This document shows, piece by piece, positions 34,301 to 44,581 of a stretch of DNA of 64,000 nt; position 1 is the stretch's first letter, and each line of letters begins with the position of its first letter. Origin of the DNA: Areca catechu (taxonomy: Eukaryota; Streptophyta; Magnoliopsida; Arecales; Arecaceae). The notes below the pieces were generated by a model. That model was not told where the DNA came from and did not search any database. It worked only from the letters and a program-made list of their open reading frames with translations. Location of the stretch: positions 149,804,854-149,868,853 of the forward strand of contig CM038052.1 in assembly GCA_021397845.1 (NCBI GenBank). Direction: 5' to 3'. The position numbers and the translations under genes were made by a program.

Positions 34301-36126
34301 GGCTCTGAGGGTTCCGAAGTTCTAAGCTCCTTAGCAGTCAACATCCAGATGGGTGAACCACTATGAATTTCTTGTTCTAGATCCTTAGCACTGATTAGGT
34401 TCACTCCAGTTTTCATCTCCTTAACCTTACCAGCTCCTTTAGTTACCTTGTCCTTAGGGGGAACGGAATGGATCGTAATCTTCTTCCCATTGAAACTAAA
34501 GACACAGGTATTGGATTTTCCTAAGAGGGTGGCATCATGATCATACAACCAAGGTCTTCCGAGAATTATACTGCTCACCCCCATGGGTAAGACATCGCAC
34601 CAAATCTTTTCGTGATAAGATTGCATTTGGATTTGGACTTGACATCTAGACTGGATGGGTATGGAGGTAGAATCTACCCAAGAAACCTTATAGGGGTTGG
34701 GATGGGGAACTGGGATTAAGCCTAACATCTTGACAGTGCTAGTAGAGATGGCATTTACACAGCTCCCACTATCTATGATGATCTTACATACCTTATCCCC
34801 TAATTTAAGAAAAGTCTGTAGGATGTTAGTCCTACGCCAATCCTCTTGAACTAGATTCTGGGATAGGATGCATCTTACAACTCCTAATTGGTCAGATTCA
34901 TTGGGTTCCTCCTCTCCTTCATACTCCTCAACCAAATTCATTCCGGCCTCATAAACTTCTTCTTCAAATTCCTCACTGGGCTCGGAATTATCATTCTCTC
35001 CCTCTTCTATGTAAAGGGATCTCCGTGGGCACTGGCTAGCAACATGACCTACCTTATGACACTTGAAACAGGCTATGGCAGTACACTGACTAGAAATGTG
35101 ACCTGGTTTCTGACACTTAAAACAGGTGATATTTGAACTAGGGGTTCTCTGGGTGTCAGGTGCCTTACCTTTGTCCATGGGCCTAGGGGTAGAAGTACCC
35201 TGAAAAGGTTTACTAGGGATAACTTGACTAGGTCCATTCCTTGGGATTGGGGCACTAACCCTAGAAGGTATAGGTCCTCTCTGAAATTTCTCAGTGTTCA
35301 GTGCAATCTGGTAGGCTTGGTCTAGATCAGTAACCTCTCTCAGAAATAGTTCTCTCTTGATATCTTCCCTTAGTCCAGCCCTAAATCTAGACAAAGTGAC
35401 TTCGTGGGCTTCACTCACATCACATCTCATTAGGTATTCATCAAAAGTAGTTATGTAGTCTGAGACAGATCGGTTTCCTTGTTTCAGGTTTTGCCATTGG
35501 TCTAACAGGTTTTGCTGGTATGAAATGGGTAGGTATTTATCTCTCAGTTTTTCTTTCATACCCTGCCAAGTGGTTATGGGCTCAACATTCCGTCTCCTGG
35601 TAGTTAGCTCAATGTTCCCCCAGTATAACCTAGCTTGACGCACTAATTTCATCTTGGCAAACTTGTATTTCCTCTCCTCAGACATAGCATACCACTCAAA
35701 GTATTGATCCATCTCACCCTCCCAATCAGAATACACCTTAGGGTTCAGACTACCATCAAAAGTGGGTGCATCTAATTTGATGTTCCTGATGAACCTATCA
35801 TCTCTATCTTCAGGCTCTGGGTCAGGCCTCCTATGATTAGGTTCAGGATCTCTATATAAAGGCCTTCTAGGCTCCTGATGTGGGTGAGGCTGAGGCACAT
35901 TAAAATCGGGGTCAGGAGTCCAATTCCGATGTCTAGGTTCTTCAAGTACTTGGACTCGGTCCCTAAGTTGGGTAAGATCCTCATGAATTTGTGCGCTAAA
36001 CTGGGCCACAGTGTTTGTCATATCCTGATTCATTTTAGCCATACTTTCAGTAAGAGTTCTGATCATGGCCTCTAAATCAGGTTGGGTTTGACCAGGTTGA
36101 TATGGCACTCCGTTTCTGGTAGACAT
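31330..36126 (-). CDS. gag-pol: A Gag-Pol polyprotein with chromodomain, intact
   Basis: 1598 codons in one frame, ATG at 36124-36126. Domains by residue: N-terminal coiled coil about 15-62; Gag capsid region about 120-265; CCHC knuckles CFKCQKPGHISSQC 335-348 and CFKCHKVGHVASQC 353-366; acidic linker 375-415; protease with DSG 452-454; RT about 640-830 with YFDD 802-805; RNase H about 925-1058 (D950, E987, D1012, D1055); integrase zinc site H1134, H1141, C1171, C1174; core D1203, D1264, E1300; GPF near 1439; chromodomain about 1507-1561 with W1534 and W1544. All catalytic residues I checked are present. Gag and Pol are fused in one frame, so protease would have to release them. The tail HPGRIGAGTRLRRR spans the LTR junction. 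Confidence 0.96.
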   Translation of the reverse strand: MSTRNGVPYQPGQTQPDLEAMIRTLTESMAKMNQDMTNTVAQFSAQIHEDLTQLRDRVQVLEEPRHRNWTPDPDFNVPQPHPHQEPRRPLYRDPEPNHRRPDPEPEDRDDRFIRNIKLDAPTFDGSLNPKVYSDWEGEMDQYFEWYAMSEERKYKFAKMKLVRQARLYWGNIELTTRRRNVEPITTWQGMKEKLRDKYLPISYQQNLLDQWQNLKQGNRSVSDYITTFDEYLMRCDVSEAHEVTLSRFRAGLREDIKRELFLREVTDLDQAYQIALNTEKFQRGPIPSRVSAPIPRNGPSQVIPSKPFQGTSTPRPMDKGKAPDTQRTPSSNITCFKCQKPGHISSQCTAIACFKCHKVGHVASQCPRRSLYIEEGENDNSEPSEEFEEEVYEAGMNLVEEYEGEEEPNESDQLGVVRCILSQNLVQEDWRRTNILQTFLKLGDKVCKIIIDSGSCVNAISTSTVKMLGLIPVPHPNPYKVSWVDSTSIPIQSRCQVQIQMQSYHEKIWCDVLPMGVSSIILGRPWLYDHDATLLGKSNTCVFSFNGKKITIHSVPPKDKVTKGAGKVKEMKTGVNLISAKDLEQEIHSGSPIWMLTAKELRTSEPSEPPQEVKPVLKEFEDVFPEDLPDHLPPLRDIQHAIDLIPGATLPNLPHYRMNPSEHEELQKQVGELLRKGFIRESLSPCAVPALLTPKKDGPWRMCVDSRAINKITIKYRFPIPRLDDMLDMMADAMVFSKIDLKSGYHQVRIRPGDEWKTAFKTKDGLYEWVVMPFGLSNAPSTFMRIMTQVLRAFIGKFVVVYFDDILIYSKTPTDHLDHLRAVCQVLRNERLYGNLKKCEFMTSRVIFLGFVVTPDGVAADPEKIKSIVDWPEPTNVHEVRSFHGLATFYRRFIKGFSTLAAPITDCIRKGEFHWTKSAHKAFLDLKDKMTQAPILRLPDFSKVFEVACDASGVGIGGVLSQENHPIAFFSEKLNDAKLRYSTYDKEFYAVVQALRYWRYYLLPQEFVLFSDHEALRFLNSQKKLNPRHAKWVEYIQSYTFVLKHKAGVENKVADALSRRSLLLTSVRTEVIGFEQIKEEYESCPDFTTVYQDLVQGPSSNHQDYTLVDGFLFFKNRLCIPRTSLREFLIWEIHAGGLAGHFGKDKTILAIEDHFFWPSLKRDVANIVARCRTCAVAKQQKQNTGLYTPLPVPDRPWKDVSMDFVLGLPKTQRRHDSICVIVDRFSKMAHFLPCSQTFDASKVATLFFNEIVRLHGLPKTIVSDRDVRFTSYFWKTLWHKLGTKLKFSTAYHPQTDGQTEVVNRSLGNLLRCLVGENTRNWDLYLPRAEFAYNDSVNRSTGKSPFEIVHGYKPHTPLDLVPLPVHTRVSESAENFAQHIKDLHKEIHAKINLSNETYKKLADTQRRVKSFVEGDYVMIRLRPERFPPGTVRKLHARGAGPFRVVKRVGSNAYVLELPPELGISSTFNITDLVEYREPAVIPSEPFEPNPIIESDPDPVCPPTNWPVRKEQIEKILDDQVISTRNRGYQRYLVRWQGRPDSDDSWISREELQELDPDLLERYQSQLEPYSTGSSSSHPGRIGAGTRLRRRLQSSIWISD

Positions 36127-37033
36127 GATGATTCAAGCAAGCACACAAAATGAGACTAGACTAAATCGACTACTGGATCACTAGACCTAGAGTCCAAACT
36201 AGATACCCAATCAGAGTGGCAAGCTAGCCTGTAGTAACTCAGGACTCAGCCAGGCAGGTGTAAGGGGAGTGTTAGGTCCCTGATCGCCAATCCTAGACAC
36301 CAATCAGTGATTGGCCAGGTAGGCGGACCAGCACACAAGCCCTTCGGGACGTAGTCCCTGAACCACCGTTCTAGACACTGAGTGCTAAGCACACACAAAA
36401 TAACTCAGCAAACTGACTCAACACTAGCCTAGACCCGACCAATTGGTGTCCCTAGCCCACTAGGGCAAATTAGGTCTAACTGATTTTAAATTAGGTCTAG
36501 GTTCGAATGATTGGATGGTGGTTTTGGGCTAAGGAGAGGTAATCAACTCCTCCCCTTATCTTAGATGCTCAATTGCCCTTAAGTAAATTATGAGATGATC
36601 ACTCCAAAAAAGAATTGAATTGCAGAACACAAAAAAAACAGAGTTGCTGTATTTTAATTCTCAGAATTTTTACCGAAACCAATAAATCACAGAAAAATTA
36701 TGGAAAATAGGATCAATTATAATGGTTCCAACGAAGCAAAAATCATGCAATTCGGAGTTTTATGCAGGGAGAAATAATTCAGATAACAGGGAAATTACGG
36801 GCTGCAACTAGATTGTCTTCCCCGTTTATAATCCCTGCTACGAAGTTATAACCCAATGGATCCCCTACACGCCCTAGGAACACCCCGTGGAATGGGAGGA
36901 GGAGGCTTGCGCCTCGCTTAGTTCCTAGGACCGAACGTCCTGGGGAGTCTACTTCGAGCAGACAAAATAAAAAGAGATCAATCAAAGCAAGCAAGCAAAT
37001 CAGAAACCCTAGACTGGGCTCTGATACCAAAAA
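36127..37033 (-). other. A leader with primer-binding site
   Basis: TGGTATCAGAGC (minus strand, 37018-37029) is a perfect match to the initiator tRNA-Met site, four bases inside the LTR. The rest is untranslated leader without a credible gene. The stretch at 36590-36660 matches the B leader at 38665-38730, the target of the A insertion. Confidence 0.92.
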
Positions 37034-38664
37034 TGATGCAGAACAAATAAAGGGATGCGATGCGGAAGTAAATTAAGATTAACTAATTTTTTTGTTGTTT
37101 TTATAGGTTTGTATAAGTTGGCTTCAAATCAAAGAAAAGTTAACCTAACATTGAAAGATACTAATATGATAATTGAAAGCACAATTTTAAGGAAACTAAA
37201 TTATCAGAGTAGTTTAGAAGCAACGGATCGCTGGGGGTTGAGAAACTCCCAGACCTAGGGTTTCACTCCGAGCTTTCAACAAAACAGAAATAAAGAGAAG
37301 GGAAGGTTTATCTAACCAGACAATGATCTTCACAGATTTTGGTGGAAGAACTCTCCCGAGCAGATTGTTGGATCCTCGGAGTTGGATATCTTCGTAATGG
37401 ATCCTCCAATACTGGTCCTTTGGCGGGTTGGCTTCTCCTGAACTCAAGATCTGGAAGAGAAGAAAAACAATTGATGGAATCAGAGAGTCAAGGAAAAGAT
37501 TTACCAGGTTGATGAACTTGAAGATCGAAATTGCTGAAAACTGGATTCTCCTGGATGCTGATGTGATTTTCCTTGGAACTTGCTCTGGATCTGAAGTAGC
37601 CGGACTGGATCTGGATGAAGGTGGACGGCCTGGACTTGTAGAGAGAGAGAGGCCATGGGAGATGGATGGATCTAGGGTTTGGTGGATGGAAAATAATGAA
37701 AGGTGGCTAGGGTTTTGGAATTTCAAGTGGCTAACCTAGGGTTTTGGATAAAGATGGAGATCTCTCACCTCCTCAAGGCTCCAATGGAACCCGGATTACC
37801 CCCTCACGGAGCTCAACACTTAGAATAGTGCGGAAGAAGAGAAACCTAGGTTGCTCAACACAAGAGAATAGCAAAAATAATTTTTCTTCATTGATTTTTT
37901 AAAGTTACAAAGAGAGGTCTATTATATAGACCTAAAATTTTCTCCTAGCTTGTACAAATTCCCATGTGGGACTAAACTCTTCCAACCCCTAGATTAGGTA
38001 GAAAATCCTCTCCCTTGGCCGACCAAGAGTCCAAAAAAAATTGGGACGGCCATAAAGGAATTGTTTTGGAACTTTTATGGCACCTCCTTTGGAGTTGGAT
38101 TTGGATTTGGAGTCCTCTTCTTCTTATGGTATTTCTTCTTTTCTTCCACTCCAAGTTAAGCTCTTTGATTTTGATTTGAACTTCAATTAGGAGTAGGTTG
38201 GATGTCCTTCTTTGATTTCTTCTCCAAGAGAAGTTTTCTTCCTTCTTTGCTTAGGTAAATTAGGCAGGTGTGGGCGCCTCCTTTAATTTAGCCTCCAATT
38301 TGATTTTTCTTCTTTGGATGTGGGGACCATGACACTGGGATGCCTCTATGGCGCCTCCTGGACTCTGGCGTGTGCTCGGAGTGTGGCTGGGCGTGTGGCT
38401 TGGAGTGTGGCCTCCACTTGCTTGAACCTTGAGTTGATTGGAAGAGAAATGTGGCACCATTTTGGACCAAATTGAAACCACATTGGGACTTGCACCGAGT
38501 CAACATGACTCAACAAAATTTAAATGGTGACTCAAGAAATAAATAAAATAAATAAACTGGTTGACCAGGTCAACCTTCATTACAAATCCTAATTTCTCGG
38601 GCAATGTCAATCAGAGATCCAAATGGAGCTCTGTAGTCTTCTTCTGAGTCTGGTGCCCGCACCA
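37034..38664 (-). repeat. A 5' LTR
   Basis: 1631 bp, nearly identical to 29756-31387. TATATAA (minus) is at 37922-37928, with GGCGCCTCC sites upstream near 38275 and 38350. This copy would drive transcription of the polyprotein. Small open frames inside are mirrored in the other LTR and have no independent support. Confidence 0.95.
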
Positions 38665-39105
38665 GAGATGATCACTCAAAAAAAAATTGAATTGCAGAAA
38701 TACAGAAACAGAGTTGCTGTAATTTAACTCTCAGAAATTTTACGGAAACCAATAAATTACAGTAAAATTATGTAAAATAGTTTCAATTATAATGGTTCCA
38801 TCAAAATAAAAATCATGCAATTTGGAGTTACCTGTAATGAGAAACAATTCCTGTAATATGGTAGTTACAGACTGAAAACAGAATGCTTCCCCCGTTTATA
38901 ATTCCTGCTACGAAATTGTAACCCAGCGGATCCCCTACATGCCCTAAGAACACCCCGTGGAATGGGAAGAGGAGGTTTGCACCTCGCTTCATTCCTAGGA
39001 CCGGATGTCTTGGGGAGTCTACTTCGAGCAGACAAAGTAAAAAAGAGAGACACTCAAAACATACAAGCAAGTCAGAAACCCTAGACAGGGCTCTGATACC
39101 AAAAA
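38665..39105 (-). other. B leader, LTR-proximal part, with primer-binding site
   Basis: It starts with the GAGAT duplication left by A (38665-38669) and ends beside the B 5' LTR. TGGTATCAGAGC on minus at 39090-39101 is the regular primer-binding site of B. No gene. Confidence 0.9.
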
Positions 39106-40699
39106 TGATACAAAACGAAAGCTCTGATACCAAAATTATGCAGAATGAGAGAAGAGATGATGCGATGCGGAAGTAAATTAAGACTAATTCTTTTTCTTTT
39201 TTTTTATTTTCAGAAGTCGGCTCTGACTCAAAGGAAAGTAAAACTAAACTGAAAGAAACTATGTAATAATTGAAAGCACAATTTAAAGAAACTAGGTTAT
39301 CAGAGTAGTTTAGAAGTAAAGGTTCGCTGGGGGTTGAGAAACTCCTAGACCTAGGGTTTCGCTCTGAACTCTCAGCATGACAGAAGTAAAGAGAAGAGAA
39401 GGGTTACAGACCAGGCAGTGATCTTCACAGGGTTAAGTGGAAGGACTCTCTTGAGCAGATTGTTGGATCCCCAGATTCAGATATCTTCGCAATGGATCCT
39501 CCAATACTGGTCCTTTGGCAGAGTTGGCTTCTCCTGAACTCAAGATCTGGAAAAGAAGAAGAACAATTTATGGAACCAGATACTCAAGGAAGGATTTACC
39601 AGATAGAAGAACTTGAAAGTTGATGTTGCTGAAGTCCTAATTCTCCTGGATGCTGATCTGGCTTCCTCTGGGATTTGCTCCGTATTCGAAGCAGTCGAAC
39701 TGGACCTGGATGCTAGTGGTCGGCCTCCACTTGGAGAGAAGGGCCGTGAGAGATGGGGTAGGCTAGGGTTTTGGTGGAATGAAGAGGATGATGGGAGGCT
39801 AGGGTTTTGGAGTTGAAGTGGCTAATCTAGGGTTTTGGGGTTGGAGATCTCACACCTCCTCAAGGTTCCTGGGGAACCCGGATTTACTCCCTCATGGAGC
39901 TTAACACCTGGATGCAAGTGCGGAAGAGAGAAACATAAAGTTGCTCACACAGAAATTTGAATTCATTCATCAGTTATTTTTTCAAAACTTACAAGAGGGG
40001 TTTATTTTATAGGTCTTTACAAGATGTCAGGGTTTTACATCTTCCCATGTGGGACTAATAGGATGGATCTTCAAATTAGGTTTGTAGAATCAATTCCTTC
40101 TCATATGGCCTGCCAAGAGGTTCCATAAGTGTTGATTGATGGCTCCAAATGGTAAGTAGGTGGCGCCTCCTAGCCTTGCTCTTCAAGAAAAATTTTCTTC
40201 CTTCCATGCCTGGTTTTATCTGGAAATATTTGGGCGCCTCCTAGTCTTACTCCCCAAGCTTTGCTCCTTTCTTTTTATAGCTTGGCTTTTATGGAAGTAT
40301 TTTGGGCGCCTCCTTGGATTGAGGATCTTAAATTGATTTCTCCTTAAGTGGCGCATGAAAGAAGGGACCTGCTTTCTTGTGGTGTGGGGACCAAAGCACA
40401 CTGGATGGAGATGTGGCACCCCCTGGACTCAGGCGTGTGGCTGGGAGTGTGGCGTCCACTTGCTTGGGCCTGGGAGAAAATGTGGCACCCTGGAGAAGAC
40501 CTAGACCACTACTAGGACTTGTACTGAGTCAACATGACTCAACAAAATTTAAATTGCAGGGAAATACAGACTCAACTAAAATTGAGTTGACCAAGTCAAC
40601 CCTTATTACAAAACCAGAAAATCCTAATTCTTCGGGCAAGGTCAATCAGAGATCCAGATGGAGCCCTGAAGTCTTCTTCTGAGTCTGGTGCCCGCACCA
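39106..40699 (-). repeat. B 5' LTR
   Basis: 1594 bp. The 3' end (left in window) reads TGATACAAAACGAAAGCTC on plus, then a second primer-binding-site copy at 39121-39132, then TTATGCAGAATGAG, which resembles the LTR end again. A lacks this block. The partner LTR at 22992 has it too, so it was inherited through reverse transcription. Confidence 0.93.
40004..40310 (-). promoter_or_regulatory. B 5' LTR: TATA-like box and spaced GGCGCC sites
   Basis: TATAAAAT on minus at 40004-40011. GGCGCC followed by TCC lies at 40162, 40233 and 40305, spaced 71 and 72 bp and 150-300 bp upstream of the TATA on the minus strand. The palindromic hexamer recurs in the other B LTR and in A. A role as a protein-binding site is inference. 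Confidence 0.45.
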
Positions 40700-42260
40700 T
40701 TCTTCTTGCCTCTCCTTCACTCCTGGAGAATCTTTCTTGTCCAACTCTACCTCAACTGAAACTCCATTTCTAGCTGATGTTGAAGACTTATCCTCCATCT
40801 GTGACGGGCTCTCACTGCTATTCATCTTATTGACTGCATTTTCTGTTGCATCCCCGGTTTCACCAAGATGCTCCTCTCATCAAAAATGACATCCCTACTG
40901 ATCACCGCCTTTTGAGACTGTGGATCCCACAGTAGGTAGCCTTTGACTCCTTGTGGATACCCTATAAAGATCATCTTCTTTGACTTAGGATCTAGCTTGC
41001 TTCTTTCAGTTGCCTCTAAATGAAAATAAGCCGGGCAACCAAAAACTTTCAGGTGGCCAAGCTCTACCTTCTTCCCACTCCAAGCTTCTTCTAGAAGTCC
41101 ACCATCCAACTTGAAGTGAGGGGACCTGTTTATGAGAAAACATGCTTGAGTAATAGCATCACCCCAAAAAGTTTACGGCAATGATGATTGCAGCCTCATA
41201 CTCCTTGCCCTCTCCAATAGTGTCCGGTTCAACCTTTCTGTGACACCATTCTACTGTGGGGTCATTCTTACTGTGTAATGGCGTTTGATACCATTATCCT
41301 CACAGTAACTTCTAAACTCTGTACTACAATACTCCCTACCATTATTAGTCCGAAGGCACTTCACATGTCTTCCTGTCTCCTTCTCTACCTCAGCTCTCCA
41401 AGCTTTAAACTGGACAAATACATCTGATTTTTCCCTTATCAGATACACCCACAGTTTTCTAGAGAAGTCATCAATAAAGATAACAAAATACCTTACTCCA
41501 CCTCTAGATAAAATAGGAGCTGGTCCCCATACATCCGAGTGCACCAAATCCAGCACTCCTTCACTTGGCTTGGTAAAAACAGCAAATTTAACTCTATGCT
41601 ATTTATCAAAGATACACGGCTCACACAGGTCATTTCCATCCTTTTTCAAAGCTGGGATGTTCCCCCTTCTGCTTAACTCTGTGAGCCCTCGGTCACTCAT
41701 TTGACCCATTCGATAGTGCCACAGTTTATATTTCAATTGTTCCTCCTGTGCCACTGCAAGCACTTCAGCATTATCACTTATCACTGAGCCTTCCATCCTT
41801 TATAGATTATTGCTCAGTCTTCTTCCTCTCATTACCACCAAAGCTCCCTTGGTAATTCTCAAACATCCACTACCAGATTGGCAACTAAAAGCATATCCCT
41901 GCTCTTCAAAGTAGCCCAAAGAAATCAAATTCTTTTTCAATTCTGGTACATGTTTGACATTAGATAGAGTCCTTATCACTCTATCATACATCCTCATCCT
42001 AATAGTGCCTACTCCAGCTACCATACAGGGGTGATCATCACTAAGACTTACACTACCTCCGTCTGACCTGTCATAGGTATAAAACCAATCCCGATGTGAG
42101 GTATAGTGGTATAAGCATGCAAAATCCAGAATCCAGGTATTCTCCCAATCCATTGATCCATCTAATACAACTAGTACTCCTCCATTGCTTTCCAAAGTAT
42201 TTGCACCACTAGTGTTAGCACTTTCCTTTTCTGTCTTCCAAAGAGGACAATTCTTCTTGA
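40700..42260 (-). pseudogene. C pol, 5' segment: protease and integrase
   Basis: Protease region 42195-41800 reads WILDFACLYHYTSHRDWF, where copia proteases normally have DSG, so the active site is lost (about 42118-42126). The integrase zinc site reads LWHYRMGQM ... CEPC, missing its second His. The core has DVWGPAP (Asp), then RTNNGREYC, where the usual RTDNG Asp is Asn (codon 41344-41346), then NGVTERLNRTLLER (Glu). Several stops also occur. TTCTT at 40700-40704 is the B target duplication. The frame resumes in RT at 22991. Confidence 0.88.
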
Positions 42261-42973
42261 TATGCCCAAGCTAACGACACTTGTAGCATTTCACATTCTT
42301 GTGGTTCCGAGACTGAGATCTGTCCTTAGACATTCTCCTAGCTCTTTCCTTAGATCTTCCTCGCCTCTCATTTACAGCAAGAACCTTTGAGTTAGGATTG
42401 CCTTTGCAGATCTTTTTTCTTTGCTCATTGGATCTGAGCACACCAACAACCTCTTCATAGTTTTAGGGTTTCCTTCCCATAAACTAAAGTTGTTATGAGA
42501 CCATCATATGATCCAGGGAGTGAGCACAGCAATAACAATGCTCGATCTTCTTCATCAATCTTTACATCCAGACTTATCATCTCAGAATAAACCTGATTGA
42601 ATCACTGAATGTGCGCAACAAGATCTCCTCCTTCAGGCATTCTCAAGCTATATAGTTGCTTCTTCAGCCATAGCTTGTTCATCATGTTCTTTTCCATGTA
42701 TATGTTCTCCAGTCTTCTCCAAAGACCTTTTGCAGTAGCCTCTAAACACACCTCAGGTAAAATTTGATCAGCCAAACACATCCTGATGGTGCTGAAAGCA
42801 ATCTCTTCTAACTCTTCCCATTCTTCAACACTAATCTTTTCTGGTCTTTCTTTCACCAAGACCTTGTAGATTCTCTGTTGAACCAGCAAATCTTTAACCC
42901 TTTGCTGCCATAGGTTGAAGTTTCCCTTGCCATCGTACTTCTCAAAATCTACTTTGAATCCACTTGATGCCAT
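42261..42973 (-). pseudogene. C Gag, broken
   Basis: The start is at 42971-42973 (MASSGFKVDFEKYDGKGNFN), typical of Tnt1/Tork Gag, followed by LWRRLENIYMEKNMMNKLWL. A stop lies at 42602-42604, and later codons continue to a CCHC knuckle near 42270-42300 (CYKCR, stop, LGHIKKNC) that is itself interrupted by a TAG. An upstream in-frame ATG at 43108 lies in the LTR and is not the likely start. Confidence 0.85.
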
Positions 42974-43082
42974 TACCAGAACCAAGAATTCAAGAGATAT
43001 AAAAACCATACCTACAAGAAGCCTTACTTCCAACCCTCTGATCTTGAGATCTTTCTTCCATGAACCTTGCTCTGATACCAAA
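42974..43082 (-). other. C leader with primer-binding site
   Basis: TGGTATCAGAGC on minus (43069-43080), three bases from the LTR, is the initiator tRNA-Met type used by most Ty1/copia elements. The short leader leads into Gag. Confidence 0.88.
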
Positions 43083-43943
43083 TGTAGAGAATTTGATTCC
43101 AAACCCAACTAGATTTCACGAATCAAATCTTCTAAAACAGTCTTGTTCCCGATCAAGAACGAACGCTTTGATCAACAAAGCAATTGTGGAAGCGTATCAC
43201 CAAGTTGTGGATGACCATCTACTAACAATCTTCATTGAAGATCATGGTAGGAATCAGGTCTATGAAGATCAAGAACAACAAGAACGGGAGAAGAGAAAAG
43301 AAGAAGAAGAAGAATAGAAAAGTTTTCATGGGAGAAAGTGATTTTAACTTCCAAGAAGTTCGTTACACCACCACCACTATCCTCTTACGAGAATACAATA
43401 TATATATACCTCGGTCACACGTGCCTGAGATTCCAAAAAACTCTCCCAGTTGGCACCGTTCAAAACAGTTCACCCGTCATCTAAGCCAACTCAAAAACAT
43501 TCGAGCCGACTCGTCCAGAACAAATTTTCTAACTATTCATCCGAGCTGACTCTAATATATCCGAGCTAACTCGAATTCATTCGAGCTGACTCTAATACAT
43601 CCGAGCCGACTCTTCCAGACAACATATTTCTTGTCTATGCTTCCGAGTTGACTCGAATCCATCCGAGCCGACTCTTCTAGATAATAGATTTTTTGTCTGT
43701 GTATCCGAGTCGACCCGTCCAGTCCACAATTACCTGTTCTGAGATGTGCCAACCAACAGAGTCAACTCTTACAACAGAAGAACCGACCTAAAGACCTAGA
43801 CTGACCAAAACTGAGCCTAAACACCTAGGACTCATACCAGACTCAACCCTAGCTCTAGACTCATCATGGAAAACCATGATAGACCAGATCAACACATGTA
43901 CATTGACCCGACTAGCCATGAATGCACCACCTGAGACTCAACA
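43083..43943 (-). repeat. C 5' LTR
   Basis: 861 bp, partner of 14072-14928, followed by ATTTT (43944-43948). It has the same AT-rich TATA block (43395-43409) and the GAGCCGACTC cluster (43480-43800). Confidence 0.92.
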
Positions 43944-43948
43944 ATTTT

Positions 43949-44581
43949 GGGCTTAGGTGAGGTAGGGTTTGGAAGTGATTATGTTTGGTTTGATCAAGTA
44001 TGTAGAATAGAAATTAGGATTTGATTCGATGAAGAATTTGGTTCAGTTTCTGATGCAAAAAAATTTCAGGACAGAGAATGAAAAGTTCAAATGATTTTTA
44101 CCAAGTTTCAAACAAAACAAAATTCAGATGATGATTCAGAACCTAGGGTTTTTCAGACTATATGCAGAAATCTTAGGATTCGGGTTAAAGTTCCTAATAT
44201 GCAGATTTTAGTAATTATATTGTTTCTGTAAAAATAATTAAAAATTATGACAAAGATCAAGACTAAACAAAGGATATACCATGAAAACTTAAATAAAAAA
44301 TAAAATACTTAAGGTGATGAAATAGACCAAAATCTAGACACCTAATGCAGAGATAGGATGCAGAAATTTCTAGGAAAAAAAAAATAGGTGTGAAAAAAGT
44401 TTACAGACTGAAATAAATCATGAGAAAATTTGGAAAAATATTATAAATTATGTGGAATCCATCAAAATAAAAAATTAGGATTTTCTGACTTACTTACATG
44501 TAGATATAGTAAAACCAACAAACCATATATAAAACTTATGGGATGTAGAAACTAGCCCTAAAACCTGGTTCGGATACCAAA
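43949..44581 (-). other. E leader, distal part, with primer-binding site
   Basis: AT-rich non-coding continuation of the E leader across the C insertion. Near its end the minus strand reads TGGTATCCGAACC (about 44568-44578), a diverged initiator-Met primer-binding site directly inside the LTR. Confidence 0.75.

Larger units (their letters stand above)
29756..38664 (-). mobile_element. Element A: complete young chromovirus (Ty3, chromodomain)
   Basis: 8909 bp with LTRs of 1632 and 1631 bp that differ at about nine sites and one indel (about 0.5%). Flanks are GAGAT at 29751-29755 and 38665-38669. It has a perfect initiator-Met primer-binding site, an open 1598-codon polyprotein and a polypurine stretch at the 3' LTR. 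By structure it is the youngest and most complete element here. Whether it moves or is expressed cannot be judged from sequence. The chromovirus clade (Galadriel, CRM or other) is not certain. A C-terminus running into the LTR is also reported for the CRM clade. Confidence 0.96.
22992..40699 (-). mobile_element. Element B: chromovirus related to A, inactive, containing A
   Basis: LTRs at 22992-24583 and 39106-40699 are flanked by TTCTT (22987-22991 and 40700-40704) within C. The interior is colinear with A but has multiple stops. A is inserted in the B leader at 29755/38665 with duplication GAGAT. The LTRs differ at about 2-3% of sites by eye, so B is older than A and younger than C. Unlike A, both LTRs carry an extra 34-bp block with a primer-binding-site copy near their 3' ends. 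Confidence 0.93.
14072..43943 (-). mobile_element. Element C: Ty1/copia element, Tork/Tnt1-like, split by D and B
   Basis: The LTRs at 14072-14928 and 43083-43943 are flanked by ATTTT on both sides (14067-14071 and 43944-43948). The order on the minus strand is Gag, protease, integrase, RT, RNase H, typical of Ty1/copia. D is inserted in the RT codons and B between integrase and RT. The LTRs differ at roughly 10% of sites in the first 200 bp, older than A, B or D as the nesting requires. Several catalytic residues are lost, so it is inactive. Confidence 0.9.

Noticed and set aside
37018..37029. GCTCTGATACCA sequences as tRNA gene fragments
   Set aside because: They are primer-binding sites next to LTRs. 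No cloverleaf or full tRNA sequence surrounds them.
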